Source: Dipteris shenzhenensis
Taxonomy: Eukaryota; Polypodiophyta; Polypodiopsida; Gleicheniales
Reading direction: 5' to 3' (one strand)
Length of the DNA: 64,000 bases
NCBI GenBank assembly: GCA_047967505.1
Contig: CM106540.1
In this document: positions 1 to 10,889 of the stretch, piece by piece
How positions within the stretch are numbered: position 1 is the first letter of the stretch
How the letters are laid out: every line of letters starts with the position of its first letter
Notes under the pieces: model-generated
What the model was told of the DNA's origin: nothing
What the model saw: the letters and a program-made list of their open reading frames with translations, nothing else
The model's database searches: none
Made by a program: the position numbers and the translations under genes

Positions 1-23
1 AGAGGAAAGAAATAAAGAAACCG

Positions 24-1244
24 ATGTCTATTGTTTGGTGGAGAGCATTAAGGTTTGTTCTAGATGCAATAACAGAAGAAATATGCAAGAAGATCCTAAG
101 TGGTGACTGCTTCTTTGGAAAGAAGAGCAAGCATAGCAACTTGGATGAAGTGGTCACCCGAATGATTCAAAGTGAGCCTGCTCTCTTGGCACTATTATTT
201 TTATTGAAATCTGATGATGAGTTAGCTGGCAAGTCAATTGATGTGGATAAGAAGAAAGCACTTAGCCTAGGTCAACTCCTTGATAAGACATGGGCTAGAA
301 AGTGGTTGGCTTCAATGGATGCAGATGCCACACCAACAAAGGATCTAAGAGCTAAAATGCCAAAGGTTGTTGAGATAGAATATATGGACATCAAGAAAAA
401 GGCCTTGCAGTCCACTACCCAAGGTAGAGCAATTGGTGGTTTAGATGATGGTTCTCCATTCAGCTTCTCCTATGATATCCTGCTATTAGAGAATGATACA
501 AAATTTGCACACATCATTGGCATTGATACAGAGCATTTCATAACAATGAGCGGTCATGCTTGGGAGAAGCCATGCATATTTTTCATAGATGAATTGCAAG
601 ACCTTGCAGTGTCACGGATAGTTGAACTTGTGCGGTTTATCGTAGAAGGTCCTATGGCAGATAAGAAAAGATCAACATTGGTCTTGTTCATGACAGAATC
701 ACAAAGGGATGCCTTGTATGCGAGTTTGACATCTACATTTGGATATTTACTTTCAAAAGTATACCATGGTATAGTCCTATGTAATCATATGACTATCTTG
801 GAAGGCACTGCCATTCAAGTCTTGCAACCTTTCTTGATGTTCTTCTTATCCAGGGGTGGTGGCAATCTAATCCAAACTCCTTTAAGGACTCTCGAGCTTC
901 ATTACTTTGAGGACAATAAGGTTAAGCTTGATGCAGCAATGGTGGATTACAGAAAGCCGATGGATCCTGATGTGATACTAGAGATGACAAAGAATTTACT
1001 GAATGATGGGTGGGAAGTAGCATTGTATCGAATGGGTTTTGTTGCTGAGAAATTGCTACACCAAGGTAGAAATGTAAATGTCATTGATGCCCCCCATCAA
1101 ATTGAGTTCTTTGACACATATTACAGTTGCACTACCTTCTTTGAAGAGGAAAATGTCAAAGAAGAGGGTAGTGAGTCTGAGGATGATGATTCTAGCTCAG
1201 GTGATGATGAGGATGAAAGCTCTGCATCCGATGACTTACGGTAA
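24..1244 (+). CDS. Uncharacterised 406-codon ORF, probable first gene of a DUF7869-type element
   Basis: I do not recognise a family. The reading frame is open across 406 codons and also open upstream to the left edge of the window, so the ATG at 24 may not be the true start. The last ~35 residues (from about 372) are strongly acidic and serine-rich. After a TAA at 1242-1244 the same frame stays open to a TGA at 1551-1553, with a basic, low-complexity composition; this could be a C-terminal part lost by a nonsense change, or a GT-rich splice donor (GGTAAGA at about 1240) could join it to another exon. It lies 330 bp upstream of, and in the same direction as, a DUF7869-type gene, which suggests the two belong to one mobile element. 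No membrane segment or signal peptide is evident. Confidence that it is protein-coding in origin is good; its function is unknown. Confidence 0.5.
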   Translation: MSIVWWRALRFVLDAITEEICKKILSGDCFFGKKSKHSNLDEVVTRMIQSEPALLALLFLLKSDDELAGKSIDVDKKKALSLGQLLDKTWARKWLASMDADATPTKDLRAKMPKVVEIEYMDIKKKALQSTTQGRAIGGLDDGSPFSFSYDILLLENDTKFAHIIGIDTEHFITMSGHAWEKPCIFFIDELQDLAVSRIVELVRFIVEGPMADKKRSTLVLFMTESQRDALYASLTSTFGYLLSKVYHGIVLCNHMTILEGTAIQVLQPFLMFFLSRGGGNLIQTPLRTLELHYFEDNKVKLDAAMVDYRKPMDPDVILEMTKNLLNDGWEVALYRMGFVAEKLLHQGRNVNVIDAPHQIEFFDTYYSCTTFFEEENVKEEGSESEDDDSSSGDDEDESSASDDLR

Positions 1245-1573
1245 GAAGAAATCCGCACAAAGAATAAGGGTGATCAATTGTCAACTAGATTCAAGGAGCT
1301 TCCACTCATCATACGGGAAGGCTCGCGGCAACAAGAAGTAGTAGTACAGCACGTCACAGGAAAAGGTAAGGCTAAAGAGGTGGAAGCACTTCCCTTGAAA
1401 TTAAAAGTGAGGAAGGCAACCTTGATCTTGGGTGAAGGACAGGCAAGTGGATCAAGCAAGGAAGCCTTACTCAAAGAAGGTATGGACGATCGAAGTTTGA
1501 TGGTCTTACAACTAGAAAATGCAAGACACTATTTACAAAAAGAAAGTATGTGAGTGTGAAGAGGTGAAGAATC

Positions 1574-3934
1574 ATGGCATCAATTCCAGAACCAAAGAGA
1601 CATGTAATGCTATCCGAGGAGAATATGGAAAGGATGCTTATGCGAGGTTGTTGCAAGAGACTTTGCATTAGAAAAGTTGGGAAAGATGATTGTGCAGCCA
1701 TACGCCTTAGTATTTGGAGTCAGACAACGCCTAATAGACATAACTATCTTCTTCAAGAGTTTTCATGCTTTCTTCATCAAGGCACTAATCAAGATTTGAG
1801 CACAAGACACTATAAACCTAGATTGAAACCCATGGTTAATGGGAGACCCATTTGCAATCGAGGATATCAATGGTTAACTGGACTATCACATGGCACATAT
1901 TGGACCATCTCGGCAGAGGTGAAAGAAAAAGTGGTTCATAGAATTCATGGAAATACCTACAAGCTTAAATGCCATGGAAGCACTATAAATGCAACCGCAA
2001 CATTAAAGCAAGTTCTTGAAGACCATGCATTACCACAGCCTCATATTCAACGAACAATGCTAGATGGACGTGTCAAATGCCAACAACATCTTCCTTTGGG
2101 AATGACAAAGAAGGTCATCCTAGAAACTGTCAATAAAACTTTACAAGACAGAGACGAGAGCATGATTTCACGATCAACCTTGTACAAAATTTGGCGTAGA
2201 GATTTTTGCCATGTCAAGACACCATCAAAGCAAAGGATGTCAAAATGTAAGACATGTGATGAATTAAAAAATGCCATTGAACATAGTAAATGTGAGCAGC
2301 AGCGAGGAAGATATATTAAATGGCGATCAATCCATTTATGTCATGTGCAGGATGCTCGAAAGTTGTATGCTTCTTGGAGAGAGGAAGCTATTTCACATGT
2401 CCATAAGTCCATGTGCATCACCATTGATGGCATGGACCAGAATACAACCACTTTGCCACGATATAGACGTATCCTACTGGCATTGGAGGGCAAACGTGGA
2501 CTAAAAACACACTTGTGAGGAGTATTAGTACATGGATACTGAATCTTTTGTGATGTATGGATTGATAGTTTGCATGACCATGATAGTAACTAGGTTGTTA
2601 CATCAATCATGAAAGCAATAAGAAAGGTCAGAGATGCTCACGGATGTTTACCTAACACATTACGAATACAAGCTGATAATTGTTGGAGAGAGAACAAGAA
2701 TAAATATATATTTGCTTTATGCTCAACGCTAGTTGGTTTGAAAATATTTGAAGAAGTGGAAGTTGGCTTTCTTCTTGTCGGCCATACACATGAAGACATA
2801 GATCAAATCTTCAGTGTTATCTCTAGTGAGTTGAAGGCAATGGATGTTTTGACAATGGAGGATATGCTATTTCAAATTGGGAAAAAAATTGGAGGTTCTC
2901 GCAAGGAAGAATCAGAAGTGACTATCTTAGAGAGGATGGTAGATTGGAGAGCATTCATAGAGCCACATTTACAGATAGGAGATGATGCCCTAATAGGACA
3001 CACAAATCCACACTACTTTCGGTTTCACATGCATAACAATATTCCAGTGATGCAATGGAAGCACTACTCAGTAGATGGAGATCATTTATGGAGTGAGTCA
3101 TATGCTTTATTACAATGAATAATTCCATTGGAGGAAACTAGATTTGTTCTTGCAAAAAACAAATCACTTGACATAGATGAAATGAAAGGCTTGAAAGCCT
3201 TCATTAAACATCTTCAAAGTATGATGCAGAAATATCCAAAGCAATCAACTAAGAATTTGGAGACAATTAAATCAACTGAAGCACTTATCCAATCTTTAGA
3301 AAGACAAGAAAACTTAATGAGCATTGAATACTGTGAATTCTTTTGGCCGAAACAAGCTAGGTTACCAAGTTTTCCTTTGGATATAAATATGTTAGTAGAT
3401 ATGGAGGAAGCAGAGGAATGCCTTTTACCTTGAAAATATTGTGGCAGGAAGGGAGACAAACCCTTACCAGAGTTTATACCATCTAATGAGATTGAAGAGG
3501 GTCTATTTGTTGCAATTTGGGCATCTGATCCAGGTTCAAAGTTGGATGACCAAGGTGGCCCAATTTGGGTTGCAAAGGTTGCTAAGATAGAAAGGGATGA
3601 CAAGGGAACTCCTATAACATTTATAGCTTTATGGTATGAACCAAAGCCATTGAAAAACCTCCCGAGAAGATATACAATAAAACAACCGTATGAGGGATGC
3701 TTGCAAAAGAAACATGAATGGGTTCCAAATAATGAGGGATTAATAGAGGTGGAAGTTAGTAGCATTATTCATTGCTGGAAATCGAGGACACGAAGTTTTA
3801 AAAAGAAGCATGGATACAATGTTGAAAAATGTATCACAATCCCTGATCCAAGTCGTGTCCATATTAAACATCATTTGGCAAGACTTGACCCATCAAGCGC
3901 AAATACATTACATGAATCTGATGACTCTAAATGA
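1574..3934 (+). pseudogene. DUF7869-type transposase-like gene, interrupted by in-frame stops
   Basis: One frame runs from ATG 1574 to TGA 3934 and is broken only by stops at 2516 (TGA), 2540 (TGA), 2591 (TAG), 3116 (TGA) and 3431 (TGA); no frameshift is needed. An in-frame TGA at 1565 supports the 1574 start. Visible parts, in order: an N-terminal Cys pair near residue 25, a zinc-type cluster SKCKTCDEL near 214, an acidic site in CITIDGMDQ near 280, then after the first breaks RIQADNCWRENKN and VGHTHEDIDQIF, which I recognise as hallmarks of the DUF7869 family, and a C-terminal domain with GGPIWVAKV. The spaced acidic residues (D, D, E/D) look like an RNase-H-fold DDE nuclease, which would make this a transposase; that is inference. 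The stops sit where Trp, Arg or Gln codons would fit, as expected from C-to-T decay. Confidence 0.7.
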
Positions 3935-4025
3935 GATTTAGATGCATAAGATAATGTTTTGTATGCTTTTTTCCATACAAATGGTGTATCTATACACCAC
4001 CAATAAGATAATTTATTGTATGGTT

Positions 4026-4205
4026 TGTGAGAGTGCTCTCAACGGAAGCAAGAACGGAAGAAGGAGAGAGAGAGAGAGACAGAGAGCCACACAAGTTTTG
4101 GTGGGTGCAGAACCACCACCCTAATCTTCTTTTTCATTCATTTATATATGTGTTTGAGTATTGTACATAACCGGGGTAAAGGCACAGTGACCTTTAACCC
4201 CCACA
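4026..4205 (-). repeat. 3' LTR of copia-1 (180 bp)
   Basis: The segment starts TGTGAGAG and ends CCCCCACA on the plus strand, so it is bounded by TG...CA. On the minus strand it is preceded directly by a purine-rich tract (AAGTGGGAGGT at 4206-4216), the usual polypurine tract of plant copia elements, and it lies just past the RNase H end. A TATA-like TATATAAAT is read on the minus strand at about 4139-4149. A short (GA)n run lies inside at about 4064-4080. The partner 5' LTR is not present in the window. Confidence 0.6.
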
Positions 4206-4297
4206 ACCTCCCACTTAAAGGACAATGTGCCTTTAAGGGAGAACAACCAATGAGCATACTATCCAATGCCCATCAATACATGACAATACTCAAACCG

Positions 4298-5753
4298 CTA
4301 ACTAGGTAGACTCTTCGTCAGCATATCTGCAGGGTTATCATCTGTATGAACCTTGACAAGCTCTATGTGCTTGTCCTCAAGTACCTCCCTGATGAAATGG
4401 TACCTGACCTCAATGTGTTTGGTCTTTGCATGAAAGACCGAATTTCGTGCTAGTTGAATAGCACTCATGGAATCACTATGCAATGTCAGTACACCTGTAT
4501 GAATCCCCAAATCTCCCACTAGCCAATCAAGCCGTATAGCCTCCTTGCAACCCTCTGTGGCTGCAACATACTCAGCCTCTGTGGTAGACAAAGCAACGCA
4601 CTTCTGTGTGCGAGACATCCACGACACTGCACCACCTGCAAAGGTGAACACAACCAAAACTGGATCTCCTACTATCCACATACCCTGCATAGTCTGAATT
4701 TGTGTACCCAAGTACACGCATGTCTCCTCTACCAAAGCAGATGCACATCTCCTTGGTACCCTTCATATACCTCATGATGCACTTAACTGCCTCCCAATGC
4801 CTCTTTCCTGGATTAGCCATATACCGGCTAACAACTCCCACTGCAAATGCAATGTCTGGTCTAGTAGCTATCATAGCATACGTAAGACTCCCAACCACTG
4901 ATGCATAAGGAACCTTGGCCATCATGGCCCTTTCCTCATCTGATTTGGGACTATCTGTATGACTCAGTTTTACATATGGAGGCAATGGAGTACTCACTGC
5001 CTTCCCCCCCTCCATATTGAAACATTGTAATACTTTTGTAACATACTCTTTTTGTGAAAGTCAAAGGAGTTTCCTACTTTGATCACACGTGATGCACATA
5101 CCAAGAATATGACCTGCAAGTCCCAAATCCTTCATATCAAAGGCCTCATGCAAATTGGCCTTTAATGCATCTAGCTCATAAGTATTCTTCCTAGTCAATA
5201 GCATATCATCCACATATAGTGCCAAGATTATCAGGCTATTATCCTTAGCCCTTTTAGTGTAGAGGCAGTGATCAATTTCACTCCTTCTAAAACCCTGAGA
5301 CCGAATGAAAGCATCAAACTTTTGATACCATTCTCTAGGCGCTTGCTTAAGACCGTAGAGACTCTTCTTCAGCTTGCAAACTAAATGCTCTTTGCCCCTT
5401 TCTTCAAAGCCTTCTGGCTGCACCATGTAAATTTCCTCATGCAAATCCCCATGCAAGAAAGCTGTCTTGACATCCATCTGCATAAGCTCCATATCTTCTG
5501 CTGCCACTAGTCCAAGCATGCATCTAAGTGTGGTCATCTTCACAACCGGAGAGAATATCTCATCAAAGTCCACACCCTTCTCTTGCTTGAACCCTTTAGG
5601 GACCAAACAGGCCTTGTACCTAGGCACATCATCACTTGTGACCTTCATTTTGTAGACCCATTTACATGGCAATGCTTTCTTTCCATGTGGCAAAGAAACC
5701 AAGTCCCAAGTCTTATTCTTCATAAGTGAACTCATCTCTGATTGCATTAGCAT
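4298..5753 (-). pseudogene. copia-1 reverse transcriptase and RNase H region
   Basis: Begins with the RT entry motif WDLVSLPHGKKALPCKWVYK, includes the catalytic ALYVDDML box (codons at about 5206-5217), and ends with the RNase H part (SRTQKCVALSTTEAEYVA, then the terminal DMLTKSLP). A TGA at 5061-5063 interrupts the segment between RT and the connection domain, and a frameshift near 4650 separates the two halves of the RNase H domain. Copies RNA into DNA in a working copia element. The breaks make this copy non-functional by itself. Confidence 0.85.
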
Positions 5754-6981
5754 ACTCCCACTTGCGTTGATCCTCGCACATCATAGCCTCTTTGTAGCAA
5801 GAAGGCTCCCCGCAATCAGTAAGCATCACATAGTCTACCCCTGGAACAAACTTATCAGGCAGTCTAGACACTCTAGAGGATCTTCTCAAGGGCATTTCAG
5901 CTTGCTGTCCCACCTGCATATCAGCCACATTTGGCTCATCATTTCCACCAATAGATGATCCATCATCTACCCTTGATTGTTTACCTGTGGGAGTACTTGG
6001 TGGTACCATTTCTTGCACATTTGGTGCATGGACAGCTTGCTGTCTATCAACATATGCAGGTGGATTCAAATCCTAGAAAGTGATTCTCCTCATTTCCACA
6101 TCCCTCATGGGTGCCTTATGCATCTTCTTCTCATTGAAGACCACATCATGGCTGCATATGATCTTCTTTGCTTCTGGATCCTAGAGACGATAGCCCATCT
6201 CTCCACTTTCACCATAACCCAAAAAGATGCATTTCCTAGACTTAGGATCTAGCTTCTTTCGAAGCTCTTTTGGCACATGTGCATATGCCTCACACCCAAA
6301 TATATGCAAATGAGAGTAAGAGGGCTTCTTGCCACTCCATGCCTCTTCAGGAATACCACCATCCAAACTCTTACTAGGTGATCTATTGATCACATGCACT
6401 GCAGTCTTCATTGCCTCAGCCCAAAAACCACCAAAAAGACTTGCATTGGAAAGCATGCATTGCAACCTTTCTTGAATGGTATGGTTCATCTTTTCTGCAA
6501 CTGGATTTTGCTCTGGAGTACGAGGGGATGTGAGCTCTCTCTTAATCCCACGTGTATCACAGAAATGCTGAAAGTCATGAGAGAGATACTCTCCACCATT
6601 GTCAGTCCGTAGGCATTTAAGCATTCTACCTGACTGATTCTCAACCAAGGCCAGCCATTTCTGAAATACCTGGAACACATCACTCTTTTGAGCTATAGCA
6701 TAAGCCCACACTTTCCTAGTTGCATCATCAATGAATGTCACATAGTATTCAGCCCCGCCTAATGACCGTGTAGGCATGGGACCACATACATCTGAATGCA
6801 CCAAATCAAGCTTTTCAAACTCTTTCTTTCCCCTTCTTTTATGGGCTGATTTAGTCTGCTTCCCATAGAGAGAGTGCTCACAAAATTCAAAATCAAAGAA
6901 ACTCAAATGCAGTACATAACCCAAATGGCATAAGATTTTCATTCCATTCTGGCTCATGTGCCCCAACCTGCAATGCCACAA
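5740..6981 (-). pseudogene. copia-1 integrase region
   Basis: Starts with the pre-integrase zinc-binding part (WHCRLGHM), in which the second Cys of the expected C-x2-C pair appears as Ser (CEHSLYGK). The core shows the three acidic sites: HSDVCGP, LRTDNGGEY and SPRTPEQNP. The C-terminal part carries the copia GKKPSYSHLHIFGCEAY stretch, followed by a proline- and serine-rich linker ending RRSSRVSRLPDKF. TAG codons at 6181-6183 and 6073-6075 break an otherwise continuous frame, which then shifts near 5745 into the RT segment. Confidence 0.85.
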
Positions 6982-6993
6982 AGAAGTGCTTGG

Positions 6994-7737
6994 CTACTCG
7001 GTTATTGCAACAACATGATCAAATACCCCTGATACATGTAAGGGATACAAAGTCCCACACTTGGCACCCCTGGCCAAAAGCATAGAGCCCTTCTGAATTT
7101 TCCAACTCTGAAAGCCAAAAGTGATGTGAAAACCAGCATCATCTAGCTGACCCACTGAAATAAGACTCTTGGTCAACTTAGGCACATGTCTCACATGTTT
7201 CAAAATAAATGCAGACCCATTTGCAAAAGAAACCTTTATGTCACCTCCTCCCACTATGTCACATGCGTAGTCATTTCCAAGATGCATACAACCTATCTTT
7301 CCACTGTCATAAGTGGAGAACCATTCCCTATGGGGAGTAACATGGAATGAAGCACCAGAATCCAAAATCCAATCCTGAGAATATGCATCATCTGAAGTGG
7401 TAAGCAACTCTGTAGATAAAGTAGACATGAAGAGAACGTCATTGTCACTATCATGTGTGACTGTATTGATCTGCTCGATCTTCACTTTTCCTTTGTCGTC
7501 CCTTGGACTCTCTTCCTTTTGATTTGCACCCCAATTTGCATTCTTTTTCTTATCCTTTTGCTCTCTTTTCAGCTTGTAGCAATCCTTTTTCATATGGCCC
7601 TTCTTGCCACAGTGGTAACACTCAATGTTCCGTGCCCTAGATTTGCTACGAGACTTCCCTCTTTCTTGGGACTTCCCCCTAAACTGTGATCTGCCCCTTT
7701 GCACATTTAAGGCTGCATCCTGCTTGTTGCCATCCAT
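6994..7737 (-). pseudogene. copia-1 gag C-terminus and aspartic protease
   Basis: A CCHC zinc knuckle CYHCGKKGHMKKDC lies at about residues 40-53 of the open stretch and the protease active site LDSGASFHVT at about 128. The frame ends at a TAG (6994-6996) just before the integrase. The N-terminal capsid-like half of gag is absent: upstream sequence stops resembling gag within a few bases of 7745. In an intact element this region would package RNA and process the polyprotein. Confidence 0.85.
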
Positions 7738-7745
7738 GGACTCAC

Positions 7746-9080
7746 GGACTGCAAGGCATTGGTAGCAGTGCAGCTCACGGTGGCGGCAACGAAGGTAAGA
7801 TTCAACTCTTAGACTAGCTTTTGGCGTTTAGGTTTAGGCTTAGGATAGTTAAGGCTAGTTAAGTCATATTAGTTTAGTTTTAAACATTAGTTAGGGAGTT
7901 AGTTTAGGTTTAAACATTAATTAGTCATATAATTAAGGTTTAAACGTTAGTTAGGGAGTTAGTTAGGAAATTTAAAGAAAATGTTAGTTAGGGAATTTAA
8001 AACATTAGTTAAGGATTAGTAATTTAAAGCATTAGTTTAAAATATTTTAAAGCTAAATATTAAAGCTAACACCGTAATTTAATGCATTAAAACATTAAAG
8101 CATTGTAACTTAACGTTAGTTAGGGAGTTAGTTACGAATTTAAATAAAACATTAGTTAGGGATTAGTAATTTATGGATTAGTTGAAAATATGTTTGGAAC
8201 CCCATAATAAATCATTTAAATATATTTTAGTTAGGGATATATATTAAAACATTAGTTAGGGATTTTAAATCGTTAGTTAGGGTAAATAAAATGTTAGTTA
8301 GGGAATTTAAATAAAACGTTAGTTAGGGAATTTAAACCAAACGTTAGTTCAGGAGTTAGTTAAAATTAATCATTTTTAGTTTAGGTTTAGGATAAATTTT
8401 AAGGTTTAAACTTTAGCCTAATTTATCATATTAGTTAATTTAAATCAGATGTTAGTTAGGGAGCTCATTAAAATGTTTGTTAGGAAATTAGTCAAAGAGT
8501 TAGCTAGTATTTAATATATTTTGTTTATTACATATACATATTTTATATTCAGTAGATTTTATTTATTAAAATGTAATATATTTTATTTATAATATTTTAA
8601 TAATATATTTTAAAATATTATAATAAAATGTATGAATATAAAATATTTAAATTAATAATAGATATAATATGGAAGAGATTTAAAATATGTTTTCGTATTC
8701 TATTAATATTTTATTTAGTAAAACATATTTGGAATAGATAAAAGTATGGACAAATGGAACTTCATATGAATATAAAATATTTTTAAATGAATCATTATAA
8801 AATATTTTAATCTTATTAAGAAAAATATTTCTAATAGAATGTATTAATCTAAGTAATTTTATTATGTTTGTACTATGTATTTTAGTACACTTTAATCATT
8901 AAAATATGTTTTGATAAGGAGAAATATATCAAATATATTTAGAACCCCATAATAAAGCATTTAAATATATTTTAGTTAGGGATAAATAAAACGTCAGTTA
9001 GGGAATTTAAATAAAACAATAGTTAGGATAAATAAAACATCAGTTAGGGAATTTAAATAAAACAATAGTTAGGAGAGGAT
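7746..9080. repeat. AT-rich degenerate array with TTAGTTAGGG units
   Basis: From about 7800 the sequence is made of loosely repeated units of roughly 18-26 bases around GTTAGTTAGGGAATTTAAA, alternating with ATAAAAC stretches. The central part (8500-8940) is almost pure A/T with no clear unit, and the unit returns at 8960-9075. No coding frame. The motif resembles degenerate plant telomere repeat, but units are not contiguous TTTAGGG. Confidence 0.7.
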
Positions 9081-9169
9081 TTAGGGGCTCTATTGAAAGC
9101 TTGTTGGTTTGGATGGATCATATCCATGCCTTGTTGATCTTGATCCACTGCTCAAATCCCTCTTGATGG

Positions 9170-10870
9170 TCCTATACTACATGATGTGCCTCAATGAGGC
9201 ATTGTTTTTCGATAACAAGATTGAGGTATTCACCCTGACCCTTTTGGTTGTGTTTTTCTTGTAACTCGGCACCTCCCTTGTATTTCCCTACCCTTAGGTA
9301 ATTGGTTAGTTGGATTCTAAACCAATGGTGTATGTCTTGAAGATGATGAAGTGGATATAGTAGTAGGTGTGTCCTCATTGGACCTACTCTAAATATTTAC
9401 TCTATCTAATCCTCTTCCCATGTTAACTGTACCCATTGTTCATATCCCTGGGTTGGGTGGTACCCATTTTATTTGTCTTGGCCTGCTTATGGAATTACTT
9501 GCTTAGACATCTGGCCTAGGCCTTAGTTATTCTATTTGAGGATATCAAAGAAACTTGGCCTCTCTAGATACTCGGCAAATTAATGTTGGCCTTAGGATTT
9601 GTGGCCATTCTAGGGGTCCTACACATTGGAAAAACCTTGTAAATATGATCCACTCCACACTCAAAGCAACATGGAGCACCCATATTGGTGGTGGTTGTTG
9701 CGGGCAAGGAAGTATCTTAGGAAGTGAGGTCCTTGGCATTTAAAACAAGCCACTGGTGGATTGGCTGGTGCCTTCTACAGACACTCACTATCATGGTAGG
9801 GCCTTGACATAAGATTGCATAGGTGGTTTGTGAGTCAAGGTGTTCATATCTGTGAGTCAAGGTGTTCATATCTTGGGCCTTTTGAGTAGTGGGAGCCGTT
9901 TGATACACTGGGATATACTACTTGTCCTACATAATGTAATGACTTATGTAGCTAGACTGGTATGGAGGACTCCCATATTGCAGGGAGTCACTTGCCAAAA
10001 GGGCATGATCTGGTTCCTCCCACTCACTAGATGACTCCCCATGATTCCTCAATTATTACTTGGTTCATATCATAAGAGTAATCTGAGGTGGTGGGGGATT
10101 AGGACCCAAAGTTGGTGGAGGCAATGGGAGGTTTTGAGCCCTATGATTGGTAGGAGGAACTCCTTCAATTGTCAACTGTCCCTGATTGGATGGATTTGGT
10201 GGTGCGGGTTGTGGGGGCGGCCTATATTTGGTACATGGGTGGGGGGATAAACTTTGGGGTAGTGACACTAGGATGTCTCATGGTTTCCCCATTAAGCACA
10301 ATCGGCACAATAGAGTGCTGGCCTAGCCCTAAGGTGGGGGCACTCCTTAGTCGGATGGTTTCCCATGCAGATGCCACACCACCTCCACACCACACATTGT
10401 ATTGTCTCGGAAATAGGTGAGGATTTCTTGGGCCTTTCCTCATCAATCCCCCCATCAGTTGTTGGCTTAATTAATTCAAAAAGTCCTTTGCCAACTCCTC
10501 CATATTTATGCCCTTGGTGGGAGTTGTCTCCTTGGCTAGTTTACTAACAGATTTACTCGTTTGGCACACATTGTATGAAACCATTGTTGCCTTTTCTACT
10601 TGAGACTTCTCTTTCATGAACTATCTTCTAGGCATATAGCATCTTGCTACATAGCTCAAAGGATGTGGGGTTCATGGCAAAGAGATGCTCATGAGTTTGG
10701 AGTCGTATAGCCCTATAAGGAAGCCTGGCAAGAGTTGCACATCATCCTTTCGAGTGGTTTGCACCACAAATTTAGGTGCTTGATTTGGGAAATATAGTCA
10801 TAACAAAGGGACTCTGTCTCCTTTTTCTTAACTTCATATAGTTGATTGATAGGGCTCCATTTGTGACTAC
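9170..10870 (-). pseudogene. Ty3-gypsy-like gag fragment
   Basis: Translated on the minus strand, 10,860-10,600 reads as a gag-like segment and 10,440-10,260 gives zinc-knuckle-like pieces (CGICMGNHPTKECP and a following C-x2-C...H...C). Further on, about 9,908-9,560, the text (QAQDMNTLTHRYEHLD, then CFECGVDHIYKVFP) matches the plus-strand gag at 10,930-11,270, so two copies lie head to head. Many stops and small indels; no usable frame. Assigned to gypsy because the homologous plus copy continues into a gypsy-type protease and RT. Confidence 0.55.
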
Positions 10871-10889
10871 TTGGGGCAAAAGTCTAGAC

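Larger units (their letters stand above)
4026..7745 (-). mobile_element. Ty1-copia retrotransposon copia-1, 5'-truncated
   Basis: Minus-strand order is zinc knuckle, protease, integrase, reverse transcriptase, RNase H, polypurine tract, LTR, which is the Ty1-copia order. The N-terminal half of gag, the primer-binding site and the 5' LTR are missing; homology stops at about 7745, where an AT-rich array begins. The pol frame is the same from 7737 to about 5745 and is broken only by three TAG codons (6994, 6181, 6073), then shifts near 5745, meets a TGA at 5061, and shifts again near 4650. It is therefore an inactive copy. Confidence 0.85.

Noticed and set aside
3214-3765. Minus-strand frame of 183 codons
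   Set aside because: It is antisense to the DUF7869 gene, which explains the sequence in a single plus-strand frame with known motifs.
1574-3934. Stops corrected by RNA editing
   Set aside because: U-to-C editing of stops in ferns and hornworts is organellar; this is nuclear mobile DNA, where methylation-driven decay is the simpler explanation.
7800-9080. Telomere or interstitial telomeric array
   Set aside because: TTAGGG occurs within longer, irregular units and is not in head-to-tail TTTAGGG runs.
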